In this document: in pieces, positions 48,474 through 59,368 of the stretch | Position numbering within the stretch: the stretch's first letter is position 1 | How the letters are laid out: every line of letters starts with the position of its first letter | Source of the DNA: Rubellimicrobium thermophilum DSM 16684 | GTDB lineage: Bacteria > Pseudomonadota > Alphaproteobacteria > Rhodobacterales > Rhodobacteraceae | Assembly (NCBI RefSeq): GCF_000442315.1 | Contig: NZ_KE557325.1 | Span: forward strand, 1-64,000 | Length of the DNA: 64,000 nt | Direction: 5' to 3' | The notes under the pieces: model-generated | Databases searched by the model: none | What the model saw: only the letters and a program-made list of their open reading frames with translations | Told to the model about the DNA's origin: nothing | Made by a program: the position numbers and the translations under genes

Positions 48474-49533
48474 TCGGCCAGGACCTGCACGGCGCCCGGC
48501 ACGGGCCGCAGGCCGACGAGGCTGCCGGGCGGCGGCGCGGCGTCGGTGCCGGGAACGGAGGGCAGGCGCGCGATGACGGAACTGCCGTCCCGCAGGCGCA
48601 GCCGCAGCAGGCTGTCGGTGCCCAGATAGGTGGCCCCCTCCAGCGTCGCGGCGAGCACGCCCTCTTCCTCCGCCGGCACGAGGCGGATCTGCTCGGGCCG
48701 GATGGCCACCGTGACCGGACCGGCCAGCGGCGAGGCCGCCACGACCTCGCCGGAGCGCAGCCGCACGAGGCCATCCCCCGCCATGGCAGGAAGGAAATTC
48801 GTCTCGCCGATGAAATCGGCGACGAAACGGGTGGCGGGGCGGTCATAGATGTCGCGGGGGGTGCCGACCTGCAGCAGCCGCCCCTCCGCCATGACGCCGA
48901 CGCGGTCGGACATCGCCAGCGCCTCCTCCTGGTCGTGGGTGACGAAGACGAAGGTGATTCCCGTTTCGGTCTGGAGACGCTTGAGTTCGGACTGCATCTC
49001 GCGGCGGAGCTTGCGGTCCAGGGCGGAGAGGGGTTCGTCCAGCAGCAGCACGGCCGGCTGCGGGGCCAGCGCCCGCGCCAGCGCCACACGCTGCTGCTGG
49101 CCGCCCGAAAGCGCCTCGGGACGTCGGTCGGCCAGCGCCTCGAGCTGAACGAGGGCCAGCATCCGCGCGACCCTCTCCTGCACCTCGGCACGGGGACGGC
49201 CCAGCATCTCGAGCCCGAAGGCGATGTCCGGGCGACGGTCAGATGGGGGAAAGAGGGCATAGGACTGGAACACCGTGTTGACCCGCCGGCGATGGGGCGG
49301 ATCCTGCGTGATGTCCCGCCCGTCGAGCAGGATCCGCCCGCTGTCCGGCGTCTCGAAACCCGCGATGCAGCGCAGCAGGGTGGTCTTGCCGCAACCCGAG
49401 GGGCCAAGAAGCGTGAAGAACTCGCCCCGCCCGATGGCGAGGGTCACGCCATCGAGGGCACGCACGGCCGAGGCCCCTCTCCGAAGGTCCGGAAGACGCC
49501 CTGAATCTCGACCGAGCCGTCCATGCCCGTCAT
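48470..49533 (-). CDS. potA: Polyamine ABC transporter ATPase PotA (three apparent indels)
   Basis: Walker [10 protein letters not shown], signature [15 protein letters not shown], Walker [14 protein letters not shown]-loop [10 protein letters not shown] and a C-terminal TOBE domain ([12 protein letters not shown]). The frame is open only from [11 protein letters not shown]; the upstream frame from ATG 49533 ([20 protein letters not shown]) joins if one G is added at 49474-49477. After the Q-loop, [17 protein letters not shown] replaces the usual PHLTVAR-type segment; this is explained by two compensating indels, at 49245-49249 and 49227-49233. Corrected length 354. The 49533 ATG overlaps the amidase stop. 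Confidence 0.87.
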
Positions 49534-50982
49534 GCTGCCCCGGCAGGGGCGCGGCTGTCCAGAAGGGGCGGGCGGCGATGCGCCCAGGGACGGGCCATCT
49601 CCAGCTCGCGGCAGAGGGCGATCAGCGTCTCGTCCTCGCCGAAGGGCGCGGCGAGCTGGACCCCGATGGGAAGCCCCTCGGCATTCCAGGACAGGGGCAC
49701 CGAGGCGGCCGGCTGGCCCGAGGCATTGAAGGCCGTGCAGAAGGGGGAATAGGGCCAGACCCCCTCCGGCCCGAGGCGATAGGCCACATAATCCTCGCGG
49801 TCATGCGCGAAGCGGCCGATGAGGGCCGGCGGTTCGGCCATGACAGGGGACAGCAGGATGTCGATGCGCGCGAAGGCGGCCGCCATCTGGCGCCCATAGG
49901 CATGGATGCGCTCCAGGGCGGCCAGGTAATCCTCGCCCGAGAGCGTCGCCGCATGGGCCAGCGCCCCGCGCGCGACCGGCTCCACCCAGTCGGCCGGATC
50001 GCGCCCCGCCAGCGCCCTGCGGATCGAAAGCGCCGTGCCGCAGGCGACGATATCCACCCAGGCGCGGATCATCCCCTCATGATCGGCTTCGGGGCGGAAG
50101 GGTTCGACGGCATGACCCAGATCCTCGAGCAGGCGGGCGGCCTCGCGCGCGGCCCCGGCACAGTCGGGATGGACGGGGTCGCCGGTGAAGGTCGTCTCGC
50201 ACAGGCCGATGCGCAGGCGACGGGGCGGGCGGGCGATGGCGGCCATGTAGCCGCGCCCGAGCGGCGGGGCCCAGTAGGGCGCGCCGGGATCGGCCCCTTC
50301 GGTGGCATCGAGCAGCGCCGCCGTGTCGCGCACCGATCGGGTGAGGAAGCCGTCGATGGCCATGCCCCCCCAGCCCTCGCCCGCATGGGGCCCGTCGGGC
50401 AGGCGGGCCCGGGTCGGCTTGAGGCCGAACAGGCCGCAGTTGGAGGCGGGGATGCGCACCGATCCACCCCCGTCCGAGCCATGGGCCGCCGGCACGATCC
50501 GGGCCGCGACCGCCGCACCCGCCCCGCCCGAGGACCCCCCCCGGCGTGCGCGACAGATCCCAGGGATTGCGCGTGGGGCCGCCATAGACGGCGGCCTCGG
50601 TCGCCGGGCCGATGCCGCATTCGGGCGCGGTCGTGCGGCCGAAGATCACGAGGCCCGCCGCCCGCAGCCGGGCGACGAGGGTGGCATCGGTATCGGCCGT
50701 CTCGTTTGCGAACAGGCGCGAACCCGAATGAGACGGAAAGCCGACCGCCTCGGCCCCCAGATCCTTGAGCAGGAAGGGCACGCCGCGGAAGGGCCCGCGC
50801 GGCAGGCCGTTGCGGATGGCGCGGCGCGCCTCCCCCTCCTGCAGCAGGACGACGGCATTGAGGGCGGGGTTGCGGGCAGCCACCCGCTCCAGCGCCGCAT
50901 CGAGCAGATCGTCGGGGCTGACCTCGCCGGATGCGACAAGGGCGGCAAGGCCAAGCGCGTCGTGATCGTCGAAGTCCGTCAT
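49530..50982 (-). CDS. Amidase-signature-family hydrolase (frameshifted)
   Basis: Ser-cisSer-Lys amidase, 483 residues when corrected. Catalytic Lys in VPFLLKDLG, and nucleophile/cis-Ser in [12 protein letters not shown] and [13 protein letters not shown]. The frame changes at a run of eight C (plus 50535-50542): with seven the sequence reads [15 protein letters not shown]. Start 50982 lies behind GAGAAGGGG. It is the first gene of the pot operon, overlapping potA by ATGA, so it may hydrolyse an amide in amine or polyamine use; it could equally be a broad-specificity amidase. No GatB/GatC partner is adjacent, so not GatA. Confidence 0.83.
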
Positions 50983-51108
50983 GCCCCTTCTCCCCCGTGG
51001 CCGGGCGGACAGTAGGCGGGCCCTTGCCGGGATGGAAGGGCCGGGAACATCGGGCGGCCGCCGTCGTTTCCCCCGCAGACGGACGAACCCGGCAAGGAGG
51101 ACCGGAGG

Positions 51109-51340
51109 ATGGACAATCCTGGCAACACCCCGCGCGCGCCCCGCGGCTTTGCCGCCATGGATCCCGAGAAGCAGCGCGCCATTGCCTCGAAGGGGGGGAA
51201 GGGCTTCCGGGGGCAATTTCCGGAACGATCCGGCGCGCGCTGCGGCCGCCGGGCGGAAGGGGGGCGAGGTCTCGGGCGGCAATTTCGCCCATGACCGGCT
51301 GCGGGCCGCAGAGGCCGGCCGCAAGGGCGGCCGATCCTGA
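51109..51340 (+). CDS. KGG-repeat stress-induced protein (frameshifted)
   Basis: Small hydrophilic protein, 76 residues when one G is removed from the G7 run 51192-51198. It then contains the conserved start GFAAMDPEKQRAIASKGG and two further AAxAGRKGG repeats, the last ending the protein, matching the general-stress KGG family (YciG-like). An excellent AAGGAGGACCGGAGG precedes the ATG. The family is linked to acid, osmotic and stationary stress; mechanism unknown. Without correction, the frame ends at 51294 with a nonsense tail. Confidence 0.8.
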
Positions 51341-51588
51341 TCGCCTCCTGATCGCCGGTCCTGATCGCCGCTCCAGTCCCCGGTCCGATGGCGGTTTCCG
51401 GGGCCGATGCCGGTCATTCCGGTCCGGCAGGGCAGCCGGCCTGGTCCCCCGCCTGCCCCGATGCGCCCTGATCAGCCCTGATCGCCCCGTTCGGCCGGGC
51501 TGGTCCCGCCCGGTCTGGCCCGTCGGGGCGGCCCTTGCACCTGCCTGCCCGGAGGCGTAGCCGGGTGTCATCCCGTGGAGGATGTGCG

Positions 51589-52809
51589 ATGACGGCAGCA
51601 GCAGGCATCCCCCCCGGCAGGATGACGCCGGCGGGGGCGACGACGACATGGCTGGTGCTGGCCGGCGTATCGGTCTGCCATGGCATCAACGACATCATGC
51701 AGTCGCTGGTGACTGCGATCTATCCGCTGCTGCGGGCGGAGTTCGCGCTCGAATACTGGCAGATCGGCTTTCTGTCCTTCGCCTTCATGGTGACGGCTTC
51801 GGTGCTCCAGCCGGTGGTGGGGGCGCTGACGGACCGTCGGCCGATGCCGATGATCCTGCCGCTCGGCATGGCCTGCACGCTGCTGGGGGTGATCCTGCTG
51901 GGCGAGGCGCCGGCCTATGCGCTGCTGGTCCTCGGGGCGATGGCGGTGGGTCTCGGCTCGGCGGTCTTCCATCCCGAGGGCAGCCGGGTGGCCCGCGCCG
52001 CCTCGGGCGGACGCTACGGGACGGCGCAGAGCCTGTTCCAGATGGGGGGCAATTTCGGTCACATGGCCGGGCCCCTGCTGGCAGCCTTCGTGGTGGCCCC
52101 CTGGGGGCGGGGCAGCGTCGCCTGGTTCGCGCTGGGGGCCGGCCTCGGCATCCTGATCCTGTGGCGCGTGGCGCTCTGGCACCGGGCCCATCGCGCCGCC
52201 CAGGCCGCAAGGCCCCGCGTCGAGCGGCCCGGCCACGGGCTGCCGCGCCGGCGCGTGGGCTGGGCCCTCGTGGTGCTGGCGGTGCTCGTGTTCACGAAGA
52301 ACATCTACACGGCCACCTTCGGATCCTTCTGGGCCCTGCATGTCATCGAGCGCTTCGACCTGACCCTGCAGCAGTCGCAGCTCATGCTCTTCGCCTTCAT
52401 GGCCGGAGGAACGCTGGGCGTGCTGGCCGGGGGGCCGATCGGAGACCGGATCGGGCCGCTGGGGGTCATCTGGGTGTCGATCCTCGGCACGCTGCCCTTC
52501 TCGATCCTGTTGCCTCATGCGGGGCTGTGGCAGTCGGCGGTGCTGACGGTGATCGTGGGTTTCGTCATCTCCTCGGCCTTTCCGGCCATCGTCGTCTTCG
52601 CGCAGGAGCTGGTGCCGGGGCGGGTCGGCATGATCAACGGCGTCTTCTTCGGCCTGGCCTTCGGCATGGGCGGGATCGCCGCGGCGGGGATGGGGCTGCT
52701 GGCCGATGCGAAGGGCCTCGATTTCGTCTTCCGCATCGTCGCCTGGCTGCCGGCGCTGGGGCTCTTGACGGTGTTCCTGCCGCGTGGAGTCGTGCGGGGG
52801 CAGGGCTGA
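51589..52809 (+). CDS. MFS transporter, fosmidomycin-resistance (Fsr) family
   Basis: 406 residues with 12 predicted helices. Family features: [19 protein letters not shown] (helix 1, typical of Fsr), LTDRRPMP between helices 2 and 3, [30 protein letters not shown] and [17 protein letters not shown]. Fsr-like exporters remove fosmidomycin and possibly other anionic small molecules; native substrate unknown. Start 51589 follows GGAGG at 9 bases. Upstream of it are repeated CCTGATCGCC units (51335-51370), without evident role. Confidence 0.87.
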   Translation: MTAAAGIPPGRMTPAGATTTWLVLAGVSVCHGINDIMQSLVTAIYPLLRAEFALEYWQIGFLSFAFMVTASVLQPVVGALTDRRPMPMILPLGMACTLLGVILLGEAPAYALLVLGAMAVGLGSAVFHPEGSRVARAASGGRYGTAQSLFQMGGNFGHMAGPLLAAFVVAPWGRGSVAWFALGAGLGILILWRVALWHRAHRAAQAARPRVERPGHGLPRRRVGWALVVLAVLVFTKNIYTATFGSFWALHVIERFDLTLQQSQLMLFAFMAGGTLGVLAGGPIGDRIGPLGVIWVSILGTLPFSILLPHAGLWQSAVLTVIVGFVISSAFPAIVVFAQELVPGRVGMINGVFFGLAFGMGGIAAAGMGLLADAKGLDFVFRIVAWLPALGLLTVFLPRGVVRGQG

Positions 52810-52831
52810 ACGGGGCGGAACAGGGGGCGCG

Positions 52832-53871
52832 ATGAGGATCCTGGTGACGGGCGGGGCCGGATTCATCGGCTCGGCCGTGGTGCGGCGCGCGGTGGCGATG
52901 GGCCATGCCGTCGTCAATCTCGATGCGCTGACCTATGCGGCCAATCCCGCGAATCTGGCGGAGGTGGCCGCTTCGCCCCTCTATGCCTTCGAACAGGCCG
53001 ATATCCGCGACCGCGTCGCGCTCGACCGCATCTTCCGCGACCACCGGCCCGATGCCGTCATGCATCTGGCCGCCGAAAGCCATGTGGACCGCTCCATCGA
53101 CGGGCCGGCCGCCTTCGTGGAGACGAATGTCACGGGAACCTTCCATCTGCTCGAGGCTGCGCGGGCCCACTGGCTGCGCGAGGGACGCCCCCCGGGCTTC
53201 CGCTTCCACCACATCTCCACCGACGAGGTCTTCGGCTCTCTGGGGCCCGAGGGGCGCTTCACCGAGGAGACGCGCTATGACCCGCGCAGCCCCTATTCGG
53301 CGAGCAAGGCCGCCTCGGACCATTTGGTGCGGGCCTGGGGCGAGACCTATGGCCTTCCCGTCCTGGTGACGAACTGCTCCAACAACTACGGCCCCTATCA
53401 CTTTCCCGAGAAGCTGGTGCCGGTGACGATCCTCAACGCGCTGCACGGCCGCCCCATTCCCGTCTACGGAACGGGCGAGAATGTGCGCGACTGGCTCTAT
53501 GTCGAGGATCACGCCGAGGCGCTGTTGCTGGTCCTCGAACGCGGCGCGGTGGGGCGAACCTATGCCATCGGCGGCGAGAGCGAGGCGCGCAACATCGACC
53601 TCGTGCGCATGATCTGCAGCATCATGGACGAGATGCACCCCGCCGGCGCGCCTCATGACCGGCTGATCACCTTCGTGCCCGACCGGCCGGGTCATGACCT
53701 GCGCTATGCCATCGATCCCTCCCGCATCCGCGCGGAACTGGGCTGGCGGCCCTCGGTGACGCTCCAGGAGGGGCTGCGGCGCACCGTGCGCTGGTATCTC
53801 GACCGCGAGGACTGGTGGCGGCCGCTGCTCGGCCGCGACGGGTGGGGCGGCGGCTGGGGACCGGGGCATGA
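52832..53871 (+). CDS. rfbB: dTDP-glucose 4,6-dehydratase (3' frameshift)
   Basis: SDR enzyme: [20 protein letters not shown] with the NAD GxxGxxG motif, catalytic [10 protein letters not shown] and YxxxK in [10 protein letters not shown], and [14 protein letters not shown]. It makes dTDP-4-keto-6-deoxyglucose for dTDP-rhamnose. At the C-terminal end one G missing from 53840-53842 shifts the frame; adding it gives [11 protein letters not shown] and TGA at 53869-53871, 346 residues as usual, overlapping the rfbD ATG. rfbA and rfbC are not in the window. Confidence 0.92.
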
Positions 53872-54720
53872 GGATCCTGGGTCTTCGGCCGGACCGGACA
53901 GGTGGCACAGGCGCTGCGCCGCCGCGCGCCGGCCGGGGTGCAGCTGACGGCGCTCGGCCGGGAGGAGGCGGATCTCATGAACCCCGCAGCCTGCGCCCGC
54001 CTCGTGGAGCGCAGCGACACCGATGCCGTGATCCTGGCCGCCGCCTGGACGGCCGTGGACCGGGCCGAGACGGAGCCGGACGCGGCGCGCATCGTCAATG
54101 GCGAGGCCCCTGCCGCCATCGCCCGGGCCGCCGCGGCGCGGGGCCTGCCGCTGGTCCATCTCTCCACCGATTACGTCTTCCCCGGCACGGGTGGCGGGCC
54201 CTGGAGGCCCCAGGATCCGGTGGCGCCCCTCAATGCCTATGGCCGCAGCAAGCGGCTGGGCGAGGAGGGCGTTCTGGCCGCCGGGGGACGGGCCGTCATC
54301 CTGCGGACATCCTGGGTCTTCTCCGCACAGGGGACGAATTTCGTGAAGACGATGCTCCGCCTGGGGCGCGAGCGCGAGAGCCTGCGCGTCGTCGCCGACC
54401 AGCAGGGCGGGCCGACACCGGCCGACGCCATCGCCGAGGCCTGCCTGGAGATTGCCGCCGCCCTGCGTGAAGGGGCCGATGGCGGCATCCACCATCTGTC
54501 GGGCGCCCCGGACACCACCTGGGCCGGATTCGCCGAGGCGATCATGGCAGAGGCCGGGCTGCGGACGCGGATCGAGCCGATCGCGACCGCAGATTACCCC
54601 ACCCCGGCGCGCCGCCCCCTCGATTCCCGGCTCGACTGCACCTCTCTGGCCGAGGCCTTCGGCATCCGGCGGCCCGATTGGCGCGCCGCCCTGCGGGAGG
54701 TGCTGGCCGAACTGCGCTGA
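53868..54720 (+). CDS. rfbD: dTDP-4-dehydrorhamnose reductase (5' frameshift)
   Basis: SDR enzyme, 283 residues when one G is removed at 53878-53880: then [21 protein letters not shown] is continuous. Seen: [41 protein letters not shown] with Tyr and Lys of the active site, and [20 protein letters not shown]. Reduces dTDP-4-keto-rhamnose to dTDP-L-rhamnose. Uncorrected, only a GTG at 53902 gives a truncated protein lacking the nucleotide-binding strand. Confidence 0.92.
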
Positions 54721-54737
54721 GCCGACGGAAATCCTTG

Positions 54738-54751
54738 CCGAAACGCTTCGG
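54738..54751. promoter_or_regulatory. LacI-type operator before its own gene
   Basis: CCGAAACGCTTCGG, a near-perfect palindrome centred on CG, 31 bp before the LacI-family ATG. The same motif recurs before the sugar-binding protein gene, suggesting autoregulation plus transporter control. Confidence 0.7.
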
Positions 54752-54782
54752 ATCACGGCATGATTGCGGAGTTGGAGGAGCC

Positions 54783-55829
54783 ATGGCCACGCTCAGGGAT
54801 CTCAGCCGGAGGCTGGGCCTGTCGGTGACGCAGGTGAGCCGCGCGCTCAACGGTCATGCCGATGTGGCCGAGGCGACCCGTGCCCGCGTCCTGGCCGAGG
54901 CGCGCCGGCTGGGCTATCAGCCCAATGCGGCGGCCCGGAGGCTGGCCACCGGGCGGTCGGGGATGCTGGGGCTCGTGCTGCCGGGGCCGCCGAGGATGGA
55001 AGAGGATTCGCTCTTCGTCCAGATCGTGGCCGCGCTGTCGCAGCATCTGGCGCGGCTGGGGCGGCTGTTCGTTCTGCATATCGCCGATCCGGACGAGCCG
55101 CAGACCGAGGTCTATCGCCGCCTGATCGGCGGCGGGGCGATCGACGGATTCGTGCTGCTCGAGCCGCAGTTGCGCGACCCCCGGGTGGCCTTCCTGCGGG
55201 CCGAAGGCGTGCCCTTCGTGGTCCACGGGCGGATCGAGCCGCCGCATGACTACCCCTTCTACGATATCGACAACCGGGCTGTCGCGCGGCGACTGACCGG
55301 GATGCTGATCGCGGCAGGGCACCGGCGTGTGGCCTTTCTCAACGGTCCTGCGCGCAACACCTATGCCGTCTCGCGCCGGGCCGGCTGGCGCGAGGCGCTG
55401 GAGGATGCCGGGATCGAGCCGGAGCCTGCGCTGCACCGCTTCGGCGCGATGTCCGCCGGGGCGGGGCTGGTCGCGGCGGTGGATTTCTGGGGGCCGCGGG
55501 GGCTGTGGCCGACGGGGGTCGTCTGCGGCAGCACCCGGATCGCCATGGGCCTGCTCGAGGGAATCCGGGCGCTGGGGCTGTCGGTGCCGGAGGATGTGTC
55601 GGTCGTGGTGCATGACGACGAATTGCCGGGTCTGCGGCCGGCCCTGTTCGACCCGCCCCTGACGGCCACCCGATCGCCCCTGGCGGATGGCTGGCCCCAT
55701 CTGGCCCGGCTTCTGGTTGCGGCCGTGGATGGCGAGCCGGCGGAAAGGCTGCAGGTGGAGGGGCATGTCGTGACGGATGAACGGGGCTCCGTCGCTCCGC
55801 CCCGTCCCGCCCCGCCCGGGACAGTCTGA
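54783..55829 (+). CDS. LacI-family sugar-responsive repressor
   Basis: 348 residues. N-terminal HTH LGLSVTQVSRALNGHADVAE and hinge helix region PNAAARRLATGRSG, then a periplasmic-binding-protein-like effector domain (IDGFVLLEPQLRD, AGHRRVAFLNGP). Similar to AglR/ThuR-type regulators of alpha-glucoside or trehalose transport. It stands directly upstream of the ABC importer and is flanked by two matching palindromes. Start 54783 behind TTGGAGGAGCC. Confidence 0.92.
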   Translation: MATLRDLSRRLGLSVTQVSRALNGHADVAEATRARVLAEARRLGYQPNAAARRLATGRSGMLGLVLPGPPRMEEDSLFVQIVAALSQHLARLGRLFVLHIADPDEPQTEVYRRLIGGGAIDGFVLLEPQLRDPRVAFLRAEGVPFVVHGRIEPPHDYPFYDIDNRAVARRLTGMLIAAGHRRVAFLNGPARNTYAVSRRAGWREALEDAGIEPEPALHRFGAMSAGAGLVAAVDFWGPRGLWPTGVVCGSTRIAMGLLEGIRALGLSVPEDVSVVVHDDELPGLRPALFDPPLTATRSPLADGWPHLARLLVAAVDGEPAERLQVEGHVVTDERGSVAPPRPAPPGTV

Positions 55830-55939
55830 TCCAGGCCTGATCGCATGAAATGATTGACCGGTTCCGAAGGACCGATACGATGAATCGAAAGGGAGGAGAG
55901 GGAGTCGATTGACGGCGGGCTGTGGACGCCGCTAGTATT

Positions 55940-55953
55940 CCAAAACGTTTCGG
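55940..55953. promoter_or_regulatory. LacI-type operator before the sugar-importer operon
   Basis: CCAAAACGTTTCGG, matching the palindrome at 54738 at 12 of 14 positions, 68 bp before the binding-protein ATG. Placement fits repression of the transporter operon. Confidence 0.7.
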
Positions 55954-56021
55954 ATGGGTGGGAAATGCCGTCCGGGACCACGACAATCGGGCGGGCTGCG
56001 GCCCGTCATGGGAGGACGAAC

Positions 56022-57308
56022 ATGACCAACGGACTGAAGACGGCCGCGCGGCGGTCGTCAGCTCTCGCCATCCTTGTGGCGCTGGGGGCCTCGGCAGCGG
56101 CGGCGCAGGGTGTGCAGGTGACGATCGTGTCGGGGGCTGTGGGCAATGCCGTGGCCAATTTCGATGCGCTCGTGGCCCCTTGGGAGGAGCGGACGGGCAA
56201 TGACGCGGTCCTCGTGCCGATGCCGGCATCGACCACCGACCAGTTCGGTCAGTACCGTCTGTGGCTTGCCGCGCAGAACGGCGACATCGACGTCTACCAG
56301 ACCGATGTCATCTGGGCGCCCCAGCTTGCCGAGCATTTCGTGGACCTGACCGAGGCTGCCACGGCCGCCGGCCTGATCGAGGCGAATTTCCCCTCGATCA
56401 TCGAATCGCAGACGGTGGACGGCAAGCTGGTCGCCATCCCGATCTTCACCGATGCTCCCGCGCTCTACTATCGCACGGATCTGCTTGAGAAATATGGCGC
56501 CTCCGTGCCCACCACCTGGGAAGAGCTGACCGCCACGGCGCAGATGATCCAGGATGCCGAACGCGAGGCGGGCAACAGCGAGATCTGGGGCTTTGTCTGG
56601 CAGGGCAACGCCTACGAGGGGCTGACCTGCGATGCTCTCGAATGGATCAAGTCCTTCGGGGGCGGCCAGATCATCGAGCCGGACGGCACCATCTCGGTCA
56701 ACAATCCGCAGGCGGCGGCGGCGCTCGAGATGGCGGCGTCCTGGGTGGGGACGATCTCGCCCGAGGGGGTTCTGGCCTATCAGGAGGAAGAAAGCCGCGG
56801 CGTCTGGCAGACCGGCAATGCGGTCTTCATGCGCAACTGGCCCTATGCCTATGCCCTGAGCAACTCGCCCGATTCGGCGGTGGCCGGGAAGTTCGACGTG
56901 GCGCCGCTGCCGGCCGGTCCTGGCCCTGATGGGCGCTCGGCCGCGACGCTGGGCGGATGGAACGTGGCCGTCTCGCGCTATTCGGACAATCAGGAAGCGG
57001 CCATCGACCTGGCCCTGTATCTCGGTTCGGCCGAGGCGCAGAAGCAGCGCGCCATCAACGAAGGTAACCTGCCGACCATCCAGGCCCTCTACGAGGATCC
57101 GGACGTCCTGGCGGCCAATCCCTATTTCGCGCGCTGGCAGGAGGTGTTCCTGAATGCCGTGCCGCGGCCCTCGGCCCCGGCCGGCGAGGATTACAACGAA
57201 GTCTCCACCGCCTTCTTCACGGCGGTGCACAATGTGCTGTCGGGCAACACCGATGCCGCCTCGGCGCTGGCGGATCTGGAGGTCGATCTCGAGGATATCC
57301 TCGAGTGA
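56022..57308 (+). CDS. Disaccharide ABC transporter substrate-binding protein (ThuE/AglE-like)
   Basis: 428-residue periplasmic protein of the MalE-type cluster; signal ends near GASAAAAQG. Landmarks: DVYQTDVIWAPQLAEHFVDL, IPIFTDAPALYYRTDLLEKY, WGFVWQGNAYEGLTCDALEW and GGWNVAVSRYSDNQEAA, which recall ThuE (trehalose/maltose/sucrose) of rhizobia. Start 56022 follows TGGGAGGA. First gene of the importer operon. Sugar specificity is inferred. Confidence 0.87.
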   Translation: MTNGLKTAARRSSALAILVALGASAAAAQGVQVTIVSGAVGNAVANFDALVAPWEERTGNDAVLVPMPASTTDQFGQYRLWLAAQNGDIDVYQTDVIWAPQLAEHFVDLTEAATAAGLIEANFPSIIESQTVDGKLVAIPIFTDAPALYYRTDLLEKYGASVPTTWEELTATAQMIQDAEREAGNSEIWGFVWQGNAYEGLTCDALEWIKSFGGGQIIEPDGTISVNNPQAAAALEMAASWVGTISPEGVLAYQEEESRGVWQTGNAVFMRNWPYAYALSNSPDSAVAGKFDVAPLPAGPGPDGRSAATLGGWNVAVSRYSDNQEAAIDLALYLGSAEAQKQRAINEGNLPTIQALYEDPDVLAANPYFARWQEVFLNAVPRPSAPAGEDYNEVSTAFFTAVHNVLSGNTDAASALADLEVDLEDILE

Positions 57309-57324
57309 TGACGGCCTGACCGGC

Positions 57325-57348
57325 GGCCGGCGCGGGAGAGCGCCGGCC
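57325..57348 (+). other. Intercistronic hairpin after the sugar-binding-protein gene
   Basis: Perfect 9-bp stem GGCCGGCGC (57325-57333) and GCGCCGGCC (57340-57348), loop GGGAGA, no T-tract. It lies 17 bp after the stop and 69 bp before the permease ATG. In malEF-type operons such elements stabilise the binding-protein mRNA; inferred here. Confidence 0.5.
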
Positions 57349-57417
57349 ATGGCCCCAAGTCGAGCGGGGTGGTTCCGCCGCCCCGCCCCCCGAAGCGACA
57401 GCGGGAGGTACCCGGCC

Positions 57418-58404
57418 ATGACCACCACAGTCACCGCCGGATCGATGGCCGGCACGCGATCCGGAGAATCCGGACTCGAACGCCAGCGGGCGAGGGCGGC
57501 CTTCTGGTTCCTCGTGCCGATGCTGGCGATGCTGGCCTTCGTCGCCGCCTGGCCGCTTCTGCGGTCGATCATGCTGTCGCTCACCGATGCCGACGCCAAC
57601 ACCATCTTCAGCGGCAGCTATGAATGGGTCGGCTTCGACAACTATCTGCGGGCGCAGGAACGGGCGGACGGCACGATCCGCTGGCGCGGAGTCCTGGTCG
57701 ATGCGAGCTGGTGGAACGCGGTCTGGAACACCATCCGCTTTGCCGTGATGTCCGTCACGCTGGAGACGATCCTCGGCCTGCTGGTGGCGCTTGTGCTCCA
57801 TGCCGAGTTCAGGGGGCGCGGCTTGGTGCGCGCGGCGATCCTGATCCCCTGGGCGATCCCGACCATCGTCTCGGCCCGGATGTGGGGCTGGATGTTCAAC
57901 GACCAGTACGGGATCATCAATCACATGCTCCTGTCGGTGGGGCTGATCGACGCACCCATCGCCTGGACCGCCCGCCCCGATACGGCGATGATCGCCGTCC
58001 TCATCGTCGATGTCTGGAAGACCACGCCCTTCATGGCGCTGCTGATCCTCGCCGGGCTCCAGATGATCCCCAAGGAGATGTACGAGGCGGCCAAGCTCGA
58101 CGGCATTCATCCGGTGCGCGTCTTCTTCCGCGTCACGCTGCCCCTGCTGAAGCCGGCGCTGATGGTCGCCGTGATCTTCCGCCTGCTCGATGCGCTGCGG
58201 ATCTTCGACCTGATCTATGTGCTGACACCGCGGTCCTCCTCGACGGTGACGATGTCGGTGATCAGCTTCCAGAATATCCGCGAATTCGGCGACTATGCCG
58301 AAGGCTCGGCCCAGTCCACGATCCTGTTCCTCATCATCCTGGTCTTCGTAACCCTCTATATCTGGCTGGGCCGCGTGGACCTCTCCGGCGAGAGGAGCCG
58401 CTGA
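57418..58404 (+). CDS. Disaccharide ABC transporter permease 1 (ThuF/MalF-like)
   Basis: 328 residues, six helices, cytoplasmic N terminus. First helix [21 protein letters not shown] loop [20 protein letters not shown] that contacts the ATPase; [18 protein letters not shown] and [18 protein letters not shown] are typical of ThuF/AglF. RBS GGGAGG upstream. One base separates it from the second permease. Confidence 0.92.
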   Translation: MTTTVTAGSMAGTRSGESGLERQRARAAFWFLVPMLAMLAFVAAWPLLRSIMLSLTDADANTIFSGSYEWVGFDNYLRAQERADGTIRWRGVLVDASWWNAVWNTIRFAVMSVTLETILGLLVALVLHAEFRGRGLVRAAILIPWAIPTIVSARMWGWMFNDQYGIINHMLLSVGLIDAPIAWTARPDTAMIAVLIVDVWKTTPFMALLILAGLQMIPKEMYEAAKLDGIHPVRVFFRVTLPLLKPALMVAVIFRLLDALRIFDLIYVLTPRSSSTVTMSVISFQNIREFGDYAEGSAQSTILFLIILVFVTLYIWLGRVDLSGERSR

Positions 58405-58405
58405 G

Positions 58406-59365
<960 letters not shown>

Positions 59366-59368
59366 GTC

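Noticed and set aside
49530-50982. GatA subunit of the tRNA amidotransferase
   Set aside because: No gatB or gatC nearby and the gene is coupled to potA, so a general amidase-signature enzyme is the safer call.
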